Of a stretch of DNA of 64,000 nt, positions 1 through 10,315 are shown piece by piece; position 1 is the first letter of the stretch, and each line of letters starts with the position of its first letter. The stretch spans positions 3,207,001-3,271,000 of the forward strand of contig NZ_AP027081.1 of the NCBI RefSeq assembly GCF_030295425.1, read 5' to 3'. The position numbers were made by a program, and so were the translations under genes. The notes under the pieces were generated by a model, which did not search any database, was not told the origin of the DNA, and saw nothing but the letters and a program-made list of their open reading frames with translations. The stretch is from Mesoterricola sediminis (GTDB lineage Bacteria; Acidobacteriota; Holophagae; Holophagales; Holophagaceae).

Positions 1-1
1 C

Positions 2-274
2 GCCATCGACCTGTCCTCCCTGGGCGACCTGGTCCGGATGCTCAACGGCGGCCTCAAGAACAACCACGCCTACGCCCTCCTCGTGCAGGCCCAGCCCGGC
101 GCCGGCCTGCGCGGGTCCCGCATCGAGGGCATCCCGCCCACCGTCGTGTCCATGCTCGGCGCGGACGGCGACCTGAACGCCAACCGCCTGCAGCGCCAGA
201 TCATCAGCCGTGCCGTCCTGCCCCTCGAATCCGAGGTGCGCGGCCTCACGGCCATGGAACTCGAAGTCGAATAG
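2..274 (+). CDS. C-terminal end of an exported protein, possibly SpoIVB-like peptidase (partial)
   Basis: The reading frame is open from the first bases of the window to a TAG at 272-274, so only about 90 C-terminal residues are visible. They include a stretch reading 'NNHAYALLVQAQPGAG' and end in 'MELEVE'. I have a weak impression of the C-terminal part of SpoIVB (S55) peptidase-type proteins of Acidobacteriota, but no catalytic residue lies in this piece. The next gene begins within 20 bases and encodes a secreted protein, so the two probably form an operon. Function should be treated as unknown. Confidence 0.6.
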   Translation, partial: AIDLSSLGDLVRMLNGGLKNNHAYALLVQAQPGAGLRGSRIEGIPPTVVSMLGADGDLNANRLQRQIISRAVLPLESEVRGLTAMELEVE

Positions 275-292
275 GCTCCCATGGAGACCCAG

Positions 293-2413
293 ATGAAGCG
301 TCACCCCCTCCTTCCCTGCGCCGCCCTCGTCCTGGCGGCGGGACTCCAGGCCCAGCAGCCCTCGGCCACCTTCAACGCCTTCAACGACTGGCTCACCGCC
401 GAGGCGCGGGGCGTCTCCGTCGGCGCCGACGGGCGCCTGCGCCTGGCCCCGGCCCTCCGCCGCGTGGCCCAGCTCCCCGAGGGCGTCGTGTGGTCCGCGG
501 TCTCCGACGGCACGGCGGGCGCCTACCTCAGCGCGGGCAACGAGGGCAAGCTGTTCCGCTACACCGCCGGACAGGTCAAGCCCCTGGCCCAGGTCAAGGG
601 CGGCATCGTCTTCGCCATGGCCCGCCTGGGCAACGACCTCATCGTGGCCCCCTCGGGGGAGGGGAAGCTCTACCGGGTGACCCCCGCGGGCGACGTGAAG
701 CCCTTCTGCGAGATCGAGGCCCGCCTGGTGTGGGCCCTGGGCGTGGACGGCAACGACCTCCTCGTCGCCGGCGGCGGCGAGAAGGGGGCGGTGCTCCTCC
801 TGGCCCGCGAAGGCAGCAGCCGCAAGCTGGCCGACCTCCCCGAGGAGACCGCCTTCACCGCCCTGGCTCCCGACGGCAAGGGCGCCTGGTACCTGGGCAC
901 CCACGGCCGGGGCCTGGTGGTGCGCTACACCGGCGTCCGCACCGGGGACCGCCTGGAGACGTTGGCGGCCACGGGCTTCGAGGAGGTCCACGCCATCGCC
1001 CTGAACGGCGGCCGGGTCTTCGCCGGGGCCACGAGCGGGGTCAGCAACCGCTTCGCCACGGGCAGCCTGGAGCGCCGGGAGGGCTACCTGGCCGAGCCCG
1101 GCACCCAGACAAAGTCCGCGGTCATCCGCATCGACCGGGACGGCGTGCCGCAGACCCTCTGGCAGAGCACGCAGAGCCAGATCTTCGCGCTGGCGGCCTG
1201 GAACGGGCACCTCCTGGTCGGCACGGGCAACCGGAGCCGGCTCTTCTCCGTCCCCCTCTCGGACGCCGAGCGGGCCGAGAACCCCTTCGCCGCCCTCCAG
1301 GACCTGGGCGCCGCCCAGGCCACGGCCTTCCTCCCGGCGGGCTCCGACCTGATGGTGGTGGCCTCCAACCCCGCCGAACTGCACCTCATCAACCAGGTCC
1401 AGGCCACGGAGGGCACCGTCGAGAGCCGCATCCTCAAGGGCGCCCCCCTGGCGGACTGGGGCCGGGCCTACGTGGAGTCCCTGACGCCCCAGGGCACCAG
1501 CGTGGACTTCCAGGTCCGCACCGGCGCCACCGAGACCCCCGACAGCACCTGGACCCCCTGGACCCCGCCGCTGGTCGGAGGGGAGCGGCCCAACCTCCCC
1601 CCCGCGCGCAACGCCCAGTTCCGGCTCAGGCTCTCCAGCACCCGGGGCGGGGCCACCCCCACCGTCGAGAGCGTCCGGATCCACTGGGCCAACCGCAACC
1701 TCGCCCCCCTGTGGGAGGGCGTGGAGATCATGCCGCCCGGACTCGTCATCACCCGCACCGCCCCGCCCGACGACATCGGCATCGAGCGGGTCCCCCTCGA
1801 GACCCAGAAGCTGATCCCCGCCCTGGGCTACGCGGGCTCGGAGAAGCGCAGCTTCCGCCGCGGCGCCCAGGCCTTCATGTTCAAGGTCGCCGACCCCAAC
1901 GGCGATCCCCTCGCCTTCGCCATCCGCCTCCTCCCCGAGGCCGGCGGCGCCCCGATCCCCCTCGAGAAGGCGTGGAAGGAGCGCTTCTTCACCTTCGACA
2001 CGCTCCCGGTCCCCGACGGCAAGTACCGCCTCGAGGTCACCGCCAGCGACGCGCCGGGGGTGCCCCTGAACGCGGCCCTCGAGGCCACCTGGCGCACCGG
2101 CGCCTTCATCATCGACCACACGCCGCCGGTCATCTCCGAGGTGTCGGCCGTGCAGGACGGCGACAGGGTGCGCGTGCGGTTCTCCGCCCGGGACGCCACC
2201 AGCGTCCTGAAGGAGGCCGCCGTGAGCGCCGACGGCGACAGCTGGGTCCAGGTGGCCCCCGAGAGCCGCATCTTCGACACCCAGGAGGCCACCTTCGACG
2301 TGACCCTGCCCCGGGACCGGGTGCGGGGCAACCGGGTCCTCGTGCGGGTGACGGACCTCTGCAACAACGAGCAGACCGCCAGCGCCGCCATCGGGGAGCC
2401 CAAGCGCAAGTAG
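293..2413 (+). CDS. Exported beta-propeller / Ig-like-domain protein of unknown function
   Basis: About 706 residues. I prefer the ATG at 293 over the one at 281 because GGAG lies seven bases before it and the protein then opens directly with a signal peptide (MKRHPLLP, hydrophobic core, cleavage near 'LQAQ'). Residues ~30-360 show repeated short beta-blade-like units ('[18 protein letters not shown]', '[10 protein letters not shown]', 'YLGTHGRG'), as in propeller proteins. Residues ~400-700 look like fibronectin/Ig-type beta domains ('[16 protein letters not shown]'). It is probably periplasmic or outer-surface. No catalytic motif is seen. It follows the partial gene by 18 bases, so they are likely co-transcribed. 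Confidence 0.8.
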   Translation: MKRHPLLPCAALVLAAGLQAQQPSATFNAFNDWLTAEARGVSVGADGRLRLAPALRRVAQLPEGVVWSAVSDGTAGAYLSAGNEGKLFRYTAGQVKPLAQVKGGIVFAMARLGNDLIVAPSGEGKLYRVTPAGDVKPFCEIEARLVWALGVDGNDLLVAGGGEKGAVLLLAREGSSRKLADLPEETAFTALAPDGKGAWYLGTHGRGLVVRYTGVRTGDRLETLAATGFEEVHAIALNGGRVFAGATSGVSNRFATGSLERREGYLAEPGTQTKSAVIRIDRDGVPQTLWQSTQSQIFALAAWNGHLLVGTGNRSRLFSVPLSDAERAENPFAALQDLGAAQATAFLPAGSDLMVVASNPAELHLINQVQATEGTVESRILKGAPLADWGRAYVESLTPQGTSVDFQVRTGATETPDSTWTPWTPPLVGGERPNLPPARNAQFRLRLSSTRGGATPTVESVRIHWANRNLAPLWEGVEIMPPGLVITRTAPPDDIGIERVPLETQKLIPALGYAGSEKRSFRRGAQAFMFKVADPNGDPLAFAIRLLPEAGGAPIPLEKAWKERFFTFDTLPVPDGKYRLEVTASDAPGVPLNAALEATWRTGAFIIDHTPPVISEVSAVQDGDRVRVRFSARDATSVLKEAAVSADGDSWVQVAPESRIFDTQEATFDVTLPRDRVRGNRVLVRVTDLCNNEQTASAAIGEPKRK

Positions 2414-2447
2414 GGGAGGTTACCCTCAGGGTCGACGGGAGGCTGCC

Positions 2448-3893
2448 ATGCACGCGCTGAAGGACCCCGGACTGCTCAGGAGCCAGGCCTGGATCAACGG
2501 GCGCTGGGTGGACGGCGAGCCCCTCGAGGTCCGCGACCCCGCCACCGGGGCCCGGGTCGGCTCGGTGCCGGCCCTGGGCGCCGCCGAGGCCCGGGAGGCC
2601 GTGGAGGCCGCCGCGGCGGCCCTGCCCGCGTGGCGGGCCCGGCCCGCCCACGCGCGCGGCCAGGCCCTGCGGCGCATGTTCGACCTCATGGGCGCCCACG
2701 AGGACGACCTGGCCCTCCTCATGACTTCCGAGCAGGGCAAGCCCCTGGCCGAGGCCCGGGGCGAGATCCGCTACGCCGCCTCGTTCCTGGAGTGGTTCTC
2801 CGAGGAGGCCCGGCGGATCTACGGGGAGACCATTCCCGCCCCCTCCGCGGACCGGCGCATCGTCGTCGTGAAGGAGCCCGTGGGCGTGGTGGCCGCCATC
2901 ACCCCGTGGAACTTCCCGTCGGCCATGATCACCCGCAAGCTGGGCCCCGCCCTGGCCGCGGGCTGCACGATGGTCCTCAAGCCGGCCGGGGCCACGCCCC
3001 TGTCCGCCCTGGCCCTGGCCGAGCTCTCGCGCCGGGCCGGCATCCCGGACGGGGTGTTCAACGTGGTGACCGGCCCCTCCGGCCCCATCGGGCAGGAGCT
3101 CACGACGAACCCGCATGTGCGGAAACTCACCTTCACCGGGTCCACCGAGGTGGGCAAGCGCCTGCTGGCCCAGTGCGCGGGCACGGTCAAGAAGGTCTCC
3201 ATGGAACTGGGCGGCAACGCCCCCTTCCTCGTCTTCGACGACGCGGACCTCGAGGCTGCCGTCGCCGGGGCCGTGGCCTCCAAGTTCCGGAACTCCGGCC
3301 AGACCTGCGTGTGCACCAACCGCTTCCTCGTCCAGGAGGGCATCCGGCCCGCCTTCGCCGAAGCCCTGGCCGCCGCCGTGGCGGACCTCCAGGTGGGGGA
3401 CGGGCGGGAGCCGGGGGTCCAGCAGGGCCCGCTCATCGACGAGGGGGCCGTGGCCAAGGTGGAGGCCCACATCCGGGACGCCGTGGCGCGGGGCGCGCGC
3501 ATCCTGGCCGGCGGGTCCCGCCACGCCCTGGGCGGCACCTTCTTCCAGCCCACGGTCCTGGACGGCGCGGACCCCGCCATGGCCCTGGCCCGGGAGGAGA
3601 CCTTCGGCCCGGTGGCCGCGGTCTTCCCGTTCCGCACCGAGGCGGAGGCCGTCGCCCTGGCCAACGACACGCCCTACGGCCTCGCCTCGTACCTCTACAC
3701 CCGGGACCTGGCCCGCGCCTGGCGGGTGTCCGAGGCCCTGGAATACGGCATGGTGGGCATCAACACGGGCCTCATCTCCACCACCGTGGCCCCCTTCGGC
3801 GGCGTCAAGGAGTCCGGCCTGGGCCGGGAGGGCTCCCGCCACGGCATCGAGGACTACCTGGAGGTGAAGTACCTCTGCATGGCCGGGCTCTGA
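2448..3893 (+). CDS. gabD: NAD(P)-dependent succinate-semialdehyde dehydrogenase
   Basis: A 481-residue aldehyde dehydrogenase that would oxidise succinate semialdehyde to succinate in the GABA shunt, in the cytoplasm. Visible landmarks are the Rossmann segment '[14 protein letters not shown]', the lysine in '[10 protein letters not shown]', the glycine motif 'FTGSTEVGK', the general-base glutamate in '[10 protein letters not shown]' and the catalytic cysteine in '[11 protein letters not shown]' (a CxC, as in the bacterial GabD enzymes known to form a redox disulfide). The C-terminal '[15 protein letters not shown]' is typical of GabD. Length matches the family (~480). GGGAGG precedes the ATG. 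No GABA transaminase is adjacent, so the substrate is assigned from sequence resemblance only. Confidence 0.88.
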   Translation: MHALKDPGLLRSQAWINGRWVDGEPLEVRDPATGARVGSVPALGAAEAREAVEAAAAALPAWRARPAHARGQALRRMFDLMGAHEDDLALLMTSEQGKPLAEARGEIRYAASFLEWFSEEARRIYGETIPAPSADRRIVVVKEPVGVVAAITPWNFPSAMITRKLGPALAAGCTMVLKPAGATPLSALALAELSRRAGIPDGVFNVVTGPSGPIGQELTTNPHVRKLTFTGSTEVGKRLLAQCAGTVKKVSMELGGNAPFLVFDDADLEAAVAGAVASKFRNSGQTCVCTNRFLVQEGIRPAFAEALAAAVADLQVGDGREPGVQQGPLIDEGAVAKVEAHIRDAVARGARILAGGSRHALGGTFFQPTVLDGADPAMALAREETFGPVAAVFPFRTEAEAVALANDTPYGLASYLYTRDLARAWRVSEALEYGMVGINTGLISTTVAPFGGVKESGLGREGSRHGIEDYLEVKYLCMAGL

Positions 3894-3937
3894 CAGCCGG
3901 GCCGGCGCCGCCCCGTGGGAAGGCCCCCGCCTGGGGC

Positions 3938-4549
3938 TCAGGCCAGGTCGCGCGAGGCGTCCGCAGCGGGATCGGGGTGCGACAAGGCCCGCCCGCGGAG
4001 GAGGACCAGGACGAGGGTGGCCTGACCTTCGGTCCAGGCCTCGCCCTCCCCTTCCAGGAGCGCGGCGGCGCCGGCCTCGAGGGCCAGGCCCCCCACCCGG
4101 GCCGCCCCCTCGGCGCAGTAGACCAGGCGCAGGGGGGCGTCCGGCAGGCGCTGGGCGCCGGCGCCGGGGCGGAGCACCGACAGGTCATGGGTGCAGGCGC
4201 CCCGGCGGGTCATGACGCCGAAATCCAGGCAGGGGCCGCCCAGGAGGCGCCCGGTGGTCACCCAGTCCCCGCTGAAGCGCACGGGCTGGAAGGGCCCTGC
4301 CAGGCGCTGGCGGCCGTGGGGCCCGTGGTCCAGGTCCAGGCCCTCGCCCGCCAGCAGGAGCAGGGAGCGGTCCAGGCCCGGGAAGGCCGAGAAGGGCCCA
4401 TCCGCCAGGACAGGCGCACGGCTGATCCGGAGGAGGAAGCCCGTCGCCAGGCTGGCCCCCTCGGGCCGGATCAGGAACTGGTCGGTGGAACCGAGGCCGT
4501 TCTTCCAGGGCATGGCGCGGACATCGCCCGGCCCCAGGCGGCGGATCAA
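3938..4549 (-). CDS. HutD/Ves family protein
   Basis: A 203-residue cupin-fold protein of the HutD/Ves family, thought to modulate histidine utilisation or stress responses; its ligand is not established. The opening 'GDVRAMPWKNGLGSTDQF' is the family's N-terminal signature. The start is a TTG whose bases overlap the TGA of sppA upstream (TTGA, 4546-4549). This gives translational coupling and restores the usual family N-terminus, so I prefer it to the internal ATG at 'MPWKNG'. No hut genes are nearby, and the sppA linkage is the only context. Confidence 0.8.
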   Translation of the reverse strand: MIRRLGPGDVRAMPWKNGLGSTDQFLIRPEGASLATGFLLRISRAPVLADGPFSAFPGLDRSLLLLAGEGLDLDHGPHGRQRLAGPFQPVRFSGDWVTTGRLLGGPCLDFGVMTRRGACTHDLSVLRPGAGAQRLPDAPLRLVYCAEGAARVGGLALEAGAAALLEGEGEAWTEGQATLVLVLLRGRALSHPDPAADASRDLA

Positions 4550-6330
4550 CGGAGGTCCAGGTCGTAGGGCATGCGCGCGTAGAGCCCGTTGGGATCGTTG
4601 AGGGTCTCCAGCTGGCCGAAGAGCCGCTGGACCTGCTGCTGGAGGACGCCGGCGCGGGCCTGGGTGTAGGGGTGCTTGCCGCCGCCCAGGGCCTCCATCA
4701 GCTTCTCGATGGGGCTCTTGGGCTCGGCGGGGCCGGCCAGGGTGTAGTCCTTCTCCACCTTGGCGAGCTTGGCCGCGTGGCGGACGGCCTCCTGGAGGCC
4801 GCCGAGCTCGTCCACGAGGCCGAGGCGCTGGGCCGCGGCGCCGGACCAGACGCGGCCCTGGGCGATCTCGTGCACGGCGTCGCGGCTCATCTTGCGGCCT
4901 TCCGCGACCTTGCCGAGGAAGACCTCGTAGATCCAGTCCACCGAGCCCTGGGCCCGGGCCAGCTCCTCGGGGGTCTTGGGGCGGGAGAGGGTGGCGGCGC
5001 TGGCGAGGCGGCTGGTCTGCACCCCGTCCCAGGTGATGCCGTGCTCGTTGGCGAGGGCCTTGATGTTGGGCAGCATGCCGAAGACGCCGATGGAGCCGGT
5101 GATGGTGGTGGGCTCCGCGAAGATCCGGTCCGCCTGGCAGGAGATCCAGTAGCCGCCGGAGGCCGCCAGGTGGCCCATGGAGACCACGACCGGCTTCTCC
5201 TTCCGGGCCAGGACCAGCTCCCGCTGGATCAGCTCGGAGGCCGTCACGCTGCCGCCGGGGCTGTTGACCCGCAGGACGATGGCTTTCACGCCCTTGTCCA
5301 GGCGCAGGCGGCGGATCTCGCGGCTGAGGGCGTCCCCGCCCACGGCGCCGTCGGTGCCGCTGCCGTCCACGATGGTGCCCTCGGCGAAGACCAGGGCGAT
5401 GCGGTTGCGGCCGGTCTCCGCGTCGGGCCCGGCCTTCACGTAGGTGGCGAGGTCGATCTGGGGATAGTCGCGGTCCGAGGCCTTCTTCCCGGCCAGGGCC
5501 TTGAGCTCGTCCAGCACCTCGTCATAGGCGGCGAGCTTGTCCACGAGCCCGGCCTTCAGGGCCTCGGGCGAGGTCAGGGTGCCCTGGGTGTCGGCGATGG
5601 CCTGGACGGCCTCGGGACTGAGCTTGCGGTCGGCGGCCACGGTGCGCTTCCAGTCGGCCCACAGGTCGTCGAGGAGGGACTGGACCTCTTCGCGGTTGGC
5701 GTCGCTCATGCGGTCCAGGACGAAGGGCTCCACGGCGCTCTTGTACTTGCCGGCCCGGGTCACCTGGACGTCGATGCCGTACTTCTTGAAGGCCTTGCCG
5801 AAGAAGGTGATCTCGGAGGCGAAGCCCGTGGCGTCCACGAGGCCCATGGGGTTGGCCATCACCTTGCCCGCGCCGGCGCAGAGGTAGAGTTCCCGCTTGG
5901 TCCAGTACTGGTTGTAGGCGAGGACCGGCTTGCCCGAGTCCTTCTTGAAGCGCTGGATCGCCTCCCGCAGCTCCTTCAGGGCGGCGGGGCCCGAGCCCAC
6001 GCCCTCCGGCCGCAGGTTCCCGGTGATGAAGAGGGCGCTGACGCTGCCGTCGTGGGTCGCCCGGTCCAGGGCCTGGATCACCTGGTGCAGGGGCAGGCCT
6101 TCAGCCGGGCCCTGGCCCGCCATGCGCTGGACGACTTCCGCCGGCGAGGTCTCCCGGTAGGCGTCCGTGAAATTCGTGTTCAGGTCGAGGATGAGGACGG
6201 CCCGGGCGGGTACCGTCGGCTTGCTGGGCCCCATGGAGGCGAGGAGGAGCACCAGGAGCACGAGGCACCCGCCGCAGAACACCACCAGGCCGACCAGGGT
6301 CGCGAAGAGCGAGCGGAAAAATTCCTTCAT
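4546..6330 (-). CDS. sppA: Signal peptide peptidase SppA, 67 kDa type
   Basis: About 594 residues, a membrane-anchored serine protease that degrades cleaved signal peptides. An N-terminal membrane anchor ('LFATLVGLVVFCGGCLVLLV') is followed by two tandem ClpP-like domains. The lysine of the Ser/Lys dyad is likely in 'TRAGKYKSAVEPF' in the first domain. The serine is in 'HLAASGGYWIS' in the second, after 'VKAIVLRVNSPGGSVTAS'. I place the start at the ATG at 6330 with a purine-rich AGGGGGTGG upstream; a GTG three codons earlier is possible. It overlaps the HutD-family gene by four bases. The length is that of the long E. coli-type enzyme, not the short SppA36 form. Confidence 0.92.
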   Translation of the reverse strand: MKEFFRSLFATLVGLVVFCGGCLVLLVLLLASMGPSKPTVPARAVLILDLNTNFTDAYRETSPAEVVQRMAGQGPAEGLPLHQVIQALDRATHDGSVSALFITGNLRPEGVGSGPAALKELREAIQRFKKDSGKPVLAYNQYWTKRELYLCAGAGKVMANPMGLVDATGFASEITFFGKAFKKYGIDVQVTRAGKYKSAVEPFVLDRMSDANREEVQSLLDDLWADWKRTVAADRKLSPEAVQAIADTQGTLTSPEALKAGLVDKLAAYDEVLDELKALAGKKASDRDYPQIDLATYVKAGPDAETGRNRIALVFAEGTIVDGSGTDGAVGGDALSREIRRLRLDKGVKAIVLRVNSPGGSVTASELIQRELVLARKEKPVVVSMGHLAASGGYWISCQADRIFAEPTTITGSIGVFGMLPNIKALANEHGITWDGVQTSRLASAATLSRPKTPEELARAQGSVDWIYEVFLGKVAEGRKMSRDAVHEIAQGRVWSGAAAQRLGLVDELGGLQEAVRHAAKLAKVEKDYTLAGPAEPKSPIEKLMEALGGGKHPYTQARAGVLQQQVQRLFGQLETLNDPNGLYARMPYDLDLR

Positions 6331-6385
6331 GGGAACCACCCCCTATTGTTTCCATCATGTCACGGGACGCCCGCTTCCCGACCCC

Positions 6386-6414
6386 TTGGGCAAAGGTGAC
6401 AAGAATGGTAAACT
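6386..6414 (+). promoter_or_regulatory. Predicted sigma-70 promoter of the bacilliredoxin gene
   Basis: TTGGGC at 6386-6391 and TAAACT at 6409-6414 are separated by 17 bases. The start codon lies 20 bases after the -10, giving a very short leader holding AAGGAGG (6423-6429). Confidence 0.45.
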
Positions 6415-6433
6415 TTCGTGTCAAGGAGGCCCC

Positions 6434-6844
6434 ATGGGCAACTATCCGGAATACATGGTCGCGCCGATGCGCGATGAGCTGACCCAGGCGGGTTTCGAGC
6501 ACCTCATGACCCCGGAGGACGTGGACCGCGCGCTGGCGCGGCCCGGCACCACCCTCCTCGTGGTGAACTCCGTGTGCGGCTGCGCCGCCGCCGGGGCGCG
6601 CCCCGGCGTCGTCCTGGCCCTCACCCGGCTCGGCGCCACGTTCGATCACAAGGTGACCGTCTTCGCCGGCATGGAGAAGGAGGCCACCGCCCGGGCCCGG
6701 GAGTACTTCGAGGGCGCCGCCCCCAGCTCCCCCCAGGCCGCCATCCTGCGCGAGGGGCGGCTCGTCCACCTCATGCAGCGCACCGCCTTCCTGGACCGCG
6801 CCCCCGAGGCGATCGCCGAGGAGCTCGTCGCTTCGGTCGGCTAG
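6434..6844 (+). CDS. BrxA/BrxB family bacilliredoxin
   Basis: A 136-residue thioredoxin-fold protein that, in Firmicutes, removes bacillithiol from protein cysteines. It carries the family's CGC active site (Cys48-Gly-Cys50 in 'VVNSVCGCAA'), the N-terminal 'APMRDELTQAGF' and a late 'HLMQR'. The start is the ATG at 6434, seated after a perfect AAGGAGG. The frame is open further upstream but that part has no homology-like character. BrxA/B proteins are also found in Acidobacteriota and Bacteroidota; whether this organism makes bacillithiol cannot be told here. It is divergent from sppA. Confidence 0.88.
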   Translation: MGNYPEYMVAPMRDELTQAGFEHLMTPEDVDRALARPGTTLLVVNSVCGCAAAGARPGVVLALTRLGATFDHKVTVFAGMEKEATARAREYFEGAAPSSPQAAILREGRLVHLMQRTAFLDRAPEAIAEELVASVG

Positions 6845-6860
6845 GGCGTACCATGGGGGG

Positions 6861-8228
6861 ATGCGCACCATCCTCCTTTCCGCCCTGGCCACCGCCCTGC
6901 TCGGAGCCCAGGAGCCCCCGCCGGCTCCCGCTCCGCCGCCGCCCTCGACCCTGGCGACCCCCATCGTGGTGGACCTGGGACCGATGTTCGCGGCCGCGGA
7001 GCGGAACACGCCGGTCACCCCGCCGGGGGTGGAGACCTGGACGAACCTGCCCAACGTGGGAACGGGGCTGCCCGCCTACCGCTTCAACCTGTACCGGGAC
7101 CCCCTCTACTTCGTGGTGAAGGGCAACCGCATCGTCGCCCACACCACCGTGAACTACTGGTTCGAAGTGGGGCTGCGGATGGGCTCGTACGTGAAGGGTA
7201 TGGGCTCCTGCGGCCTGCCCCCCGAGAAATTCCGCCGGGCCCGCCTGGGCATCCAGGCCGAGGTCAACCTGACGCCCGACTGGAACCTGGACCTGCGGCT
7301 CACCCCCGAGGAGCCCGTCCGCATCGACGGCTGCCAGATCACCTTCGTGGGCTACGACATCACCGACCGGGTGCTCTCGGGCATGAAGGACAACCTGACC
7401 AAGGCCCTGGAGGCCATGCGGAGCCAGATCCAGGATGCGGTGAAGCTCCGGGCCCGCGCCGAGGAGGCCTGGCGGCAGGCCCTCCAGCCCGTGGAACTGG
7501 CGCCGGGCGTCTACCTCGCCCTGAACCCCGAGCGGGTGCGCCTGGCGCCCTGGGCCAGCCAGGGCAAGACCCTGACCCTGACGCCCGAGATCCAGGTGCG
7601 CCCCGCCATCACCCTGGGGGTGCGCCCCGAGGTCGCGCCCCGCCCCCTGCCCCCGCTGGACCTCAGCGCCGGCCCCATCGCCGCCGGCCTCAACCTCCAG
7701 GTGGACGCGGACCTGAGCTTCGAGCACGCGGCGAAGCAGATGATGGCCCAGGTCGGGGGCCAGACCTTCGAGACGGAGAAGGGCAAGTTCCGCATCGAGG
7801 GCGTGGCCATCCGGGCCAAGGACGGCTTCGCCTACCTGGACCTGGACGTGCGGGGCCGCGTCGACGGGCGCCTGACCCTCAAGGGCCGCCCCGTGTTCGA
7901 CGCGCAGCTGGGCATCCTGCGCCTGGAGGACCTGGACTACACCCTGGAGACCCAGAGCCTCTTCACCCGGTTCGGCGAGTGGCTCTACCGGGGCACCCTC
8001 AAGCGCACCCTCTCCGAGAAGTGCGGGATGTTCCTCGACCACAGCCTGAAGGACATCAAGGAGAAGACCCGGGCGGGCCTGAACCGGACCCTCGCCCCGG
8101 GCGTGGCCCTGGCCGGGGACGTCGACCTCCTGCACGTGCGCAGGGTCGACGTCCTCCCGGACCGGTTCAAGGTGGAGGCGCGTCTGGAGGGCACGGCCCG
8201 CCTCCTTGTCACGCCCGACCTGAAGTAG
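6861..8228 (+). CDS. Exported DUF4403-like protein
   Basis: About 455 residues with an N-terminal signal peptide ending near 'LLGAQEPPP', followed by a proline-rich linker. The body has alternating amphipathic strands ('LNLQVDADLSFEHA', 'GFAYLDLDVRGRVDGRLTLKG') and ends in 'VEARLEGTARLLV'. The layout, including the late segment 'TLKRTLSEKCG', fits DUF4403, a BPI/lipid-binding-like exported family of unknown role. It lies 16 bases after the bacilliredoxin and may be co-transcribed. Assignment is by resemblance only. Confidence 0.65.
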   Translation: MRTILLSALATALLGAQEPPPAPAPPPPSTLATPIVVDLGPMFAAAERNTPVTPPGVETWTNLPNVGTGLPAYRFNLYRDPLYFVVKGNRIVAHTTVNYWFEVGLRMGSYVKGMGSCGLPPEKFRRARLGIQAEVNLTPDWNLDLRLTPEEPVRIDGCQITFVGYDITDRVLSGMKDNLTKALEAMRSQIQDAVKLRARAEEAWRQALQPVELAPGVYLALNPERVRLAPWASQGKTLTLTPEIQVRPAITLGVRPEVAPRPLPPLDLSAGPIAAGLNLQVDADLSFEHAAKQMMAQVGGQTFETEKGKFRIEGVAIRAKDGFAYLDLDVRGRVDGRLTLKGRPVFDAQLGILRLEDLDYTLETQSLFTRFGEWLYRGTLKRTLSEKCGMFLDHSLKDIKEKTRAGLNRTLAPGVALAGDVDLLHVRRVDVLPDRFKVEARLEGTARLLVTPDLK

Positions 8229-8237
8229 CGCGGGACC

Positions 8238-10280
8238 TCAGTAGGCGAGGACCTTGCGCATCCCCTCCAGCACCTTGTCGGTGTTGGGCAGGATGGCGCG
8301 CTCCAGGATGCGGTTGAAGCCCACGGGGGTGAAGGTGCTCCCCACGCGGCCCACGGGGGCGTCCAGCCACGGGAAGCACTGCTCCGTGATCTGGGCCGCC
8401 ACTTCGCCGCCGAAGCCGCCGAAGATCTTGTCCTCGTGGACGACGATCGCGCGGTGGGTCTTCTTGACGCTGGCGAAGATGGTCTCGGTGTCCAGGGGGT
8501 TGAGGCTCCGCAGGTCCACCACCTCGACGCTCACGCCCTCCTTCTCGAGCCGGTGGGCGGCCTCGAGGGCGAAGTGCACGGGGGTGCCGTAGGCCAGGAC
8601 CGTCAGGTCCTTGCCCTCGCGGCGCACCCGGGCCTTCCCGAAGGGGACGGCGAACTCCTTGGGCACGTGGGCCTTGGCCTGGGCCGCGTTGTAGAGGTAC
8701 TTGGGCTCCAGGAAGAGGGTGACGCCCTTGCTGCGGATGCAGCTGCGCAGGAGGCCCGCGGCGTCGTCGGCGAAGGCCGGCATGACGACCCGGATGCCGG
8801 GGATCGTGGTGAGGAAGCCCTCGATGTTCTGGCTGTGGTAGAGGCCGCCGCCGATGTAGCCCCCGGAGGCGAGCCGGATGGTCACGTTGGGCACCTGCTT
8901 CCCGCAGCTGCGCCAGGACTCGTGGCTGAGCTCGATGAGCTGCTCCGCGGCGGGCCAGAAGTAGTCGGCGAACTCCGCGCCCTCGACCACCACGCGGATG
9001 CGCTCGTCCAGCTTGCAGAAGCCCAGGGCGGTGCCGGTGATGAAGTCCTCGGCGATGGGGCCGTTGAACACCCGGGAGCGGCCGAACTCCTGCTGCATCC
9101 CCTTGGTGATGTTGAAGATGCCGCCCTTCTCCTTGTTGGCGACGTCCTGGCCCCAGATGTAGGTGTCGGGGTTGGCCCGGAACTCCTCCTTGAGGGTCTG
9201 GTTCACGGCCTGCAGAAGGGTGATGGCGGGCCCCTCCTCCTGGTGGAGGCCGTCCGGGAAGGCGGGGCTCACCCAGGGCTCGGGGACCAGGTGCTCATGG
9301 ATGGTGGCGGGATCGGGATCGGGGGCCACCAGGGCCGCGTCGGAGGCGGCGTTGTAGGCCTCCAGGTTCGTCTTCTCGATCTCCTGCAGCTCCGCCTCGG
9401 TCACCCCGTGGGCGAGGCAGGTGGCGCGGAAGCGGGGCAGCGGATCCTGGGCCCGGGCCGCGGCCAGCTCCTCGGGGGAGCGGTAGAGCTCGTGCTTGTC
9501 CGAATTGGAGTGGCTGCCGATGCGGACGCAGTCGGCCTGGACGATGGCGGGGCCGGCGCCGGAGCGGGCGTGCGCCACGGCCTCGTCGAGGGCCCGCTTG
9601 GAGTCCAGGGGATCCTTGCCGTCGCACTTGAGGATCAGGACGTTCTTGAAGCCCCGGAAGTTGTCGCACACGTGCTCGTTGGCGGTCTGGTCGGACTTGG
9701 GCACGGAGATGCCGTAGCCGTTGTCCTGGAACACGAAGACCACGGGCAGCTTCTCCAGGCTGGCGCCGTTGATGGCCTCGTAGACGTACCCTTCGGAGAC
9801 GCTGCTCTCGCCCTGGCTGCTGAACACCACCAGGTCCCGGCCGTAGGTCTTGGCCGCCCGGGCCAGGCCCACCGCGTGCTGGGTGTGGTTGCCCGTGCAG
9901 CTGGACACGTTCTGGATGTGGATCTCCGGCTTGCCGAAGTGGTTCGACATGTGGCGGCCGCCGCTGGAGGGGTCCGTGGCCTTGGAGATGCCGTTGAGGA
10001 TGATCTCCAGGGGGGTGAGGCCCGCGGCCAGGCAGGTCAGCATGTCCCGGTAGTAGGGGAAGAGGTAGTCGACCCCCGCCCGGAACGTGAGGCCCAGGGC
10101 CAGCTGGATGCCGTCGTGCCCGGCGCAGGGGGCGTGGTACGACCAGCCGATGGCCTGCTTCAGGTAGTTGGGGGCCTTGTCGTCCAGGACCCGCCCCATG
10201 TGCATGAGGCGGTACCATTCGCGGAGATCGGCGGCGCCCGGCGCGGAGGAGGTCTCGGTCTTCTCTAGGGTCTTGGTCAT
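8238..10280 (-). CDS. Fused alpha/beta E1 subunit of branched-chain 2-oxoacid dehydrogenase
   Basis: A 680-residue fusion of the two E1 subunits that decarboxylate branched-chain 2-oxoacids on thiamine diphosphate and acylate the E2 lipoyl arm. Residues ~20-320 are E1-alpha ('YYRDMLTCLAAGLTP', 'GGRHMSNHFG', cofactor region from 'SSQGESSVSEG' to 'FQDNGYGISVP'). Residues ~350-680 are E1-beta ('WGQDVANKEKGGIFN', 'NGPIAEDFITGTALG', 'IRLASGGYIGGGLYHSQ'). Such fusions are known in Bacteroidota and Acidobacteriota. No E2 or E3 gene is within the window. It lies 36 bases after the Nfu-type gene, probably one operon. Branched-chain acyl-CoA products could feed the phosphate butyryltransferase/butyrate kinase genes at 52-56 kb. 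Confidence 0.85.
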   Translation of the reverse strand: MTKTLEKTETSSAPGAADLREWYRLMHMGRVLDDKAPNYLKQAIGWSYHAPCAGHDGIQLALGLTFRAGVDYLFPYYRDMLTCLAAGLTPLEIILNGISKATDPSSGGRHMSNHFGKPEIHIQNVSSCTGNHTQHAVGLARAAKTYGRDLVVFSSQGESSVSEGYVYEAINGASLEKLPVVFVFQDNGYGISVPKSDQTANEHVCDNFRGFKNVLILKCDGKDPLDSKRALDEAVAHARSGAGPAIVQADCVRIGSHSNSDKHELYRSPEELAAARAQDPLPRFRATCLAHGVTEAELQEIEKTNLEAYNAASDAALVAPDPDPATIHEHLVPEPWVSPAFPDGLHQEEGPAITLLQAVNQTLKEEFRANPDTYIWGQDVANKEKGGIFNITKGMQQEFGRSRVFNGPIAEDFITGTALGFCKLDERIRVVVEGAEFADYFWPAAEQLIELSHESWRSCGKQVPNVTIRLASGGYIGGGLYHSQNIEGFLTTIPGIRVVMPAFADDAAGLLRSCIRSKGVTLFLEPKYLYNAAQAKAHVPKEFAVPFGKARVRREGKDLTVLAYGTPVHFALEAAHRLEKEGVSVEVVDLRSLNPLDTETIFASVKKTHRAIVVHEDKIFGGFGGEVAAQITEQCFPWLDAPVGRVGSTFTPVGFNRILERAILPNTDKVLEGMRKVLAY

Positions 10281-10315
10281 TCAGGTGTCCTCGGTTGGGG
10301 GACCCCCGGGGGGCT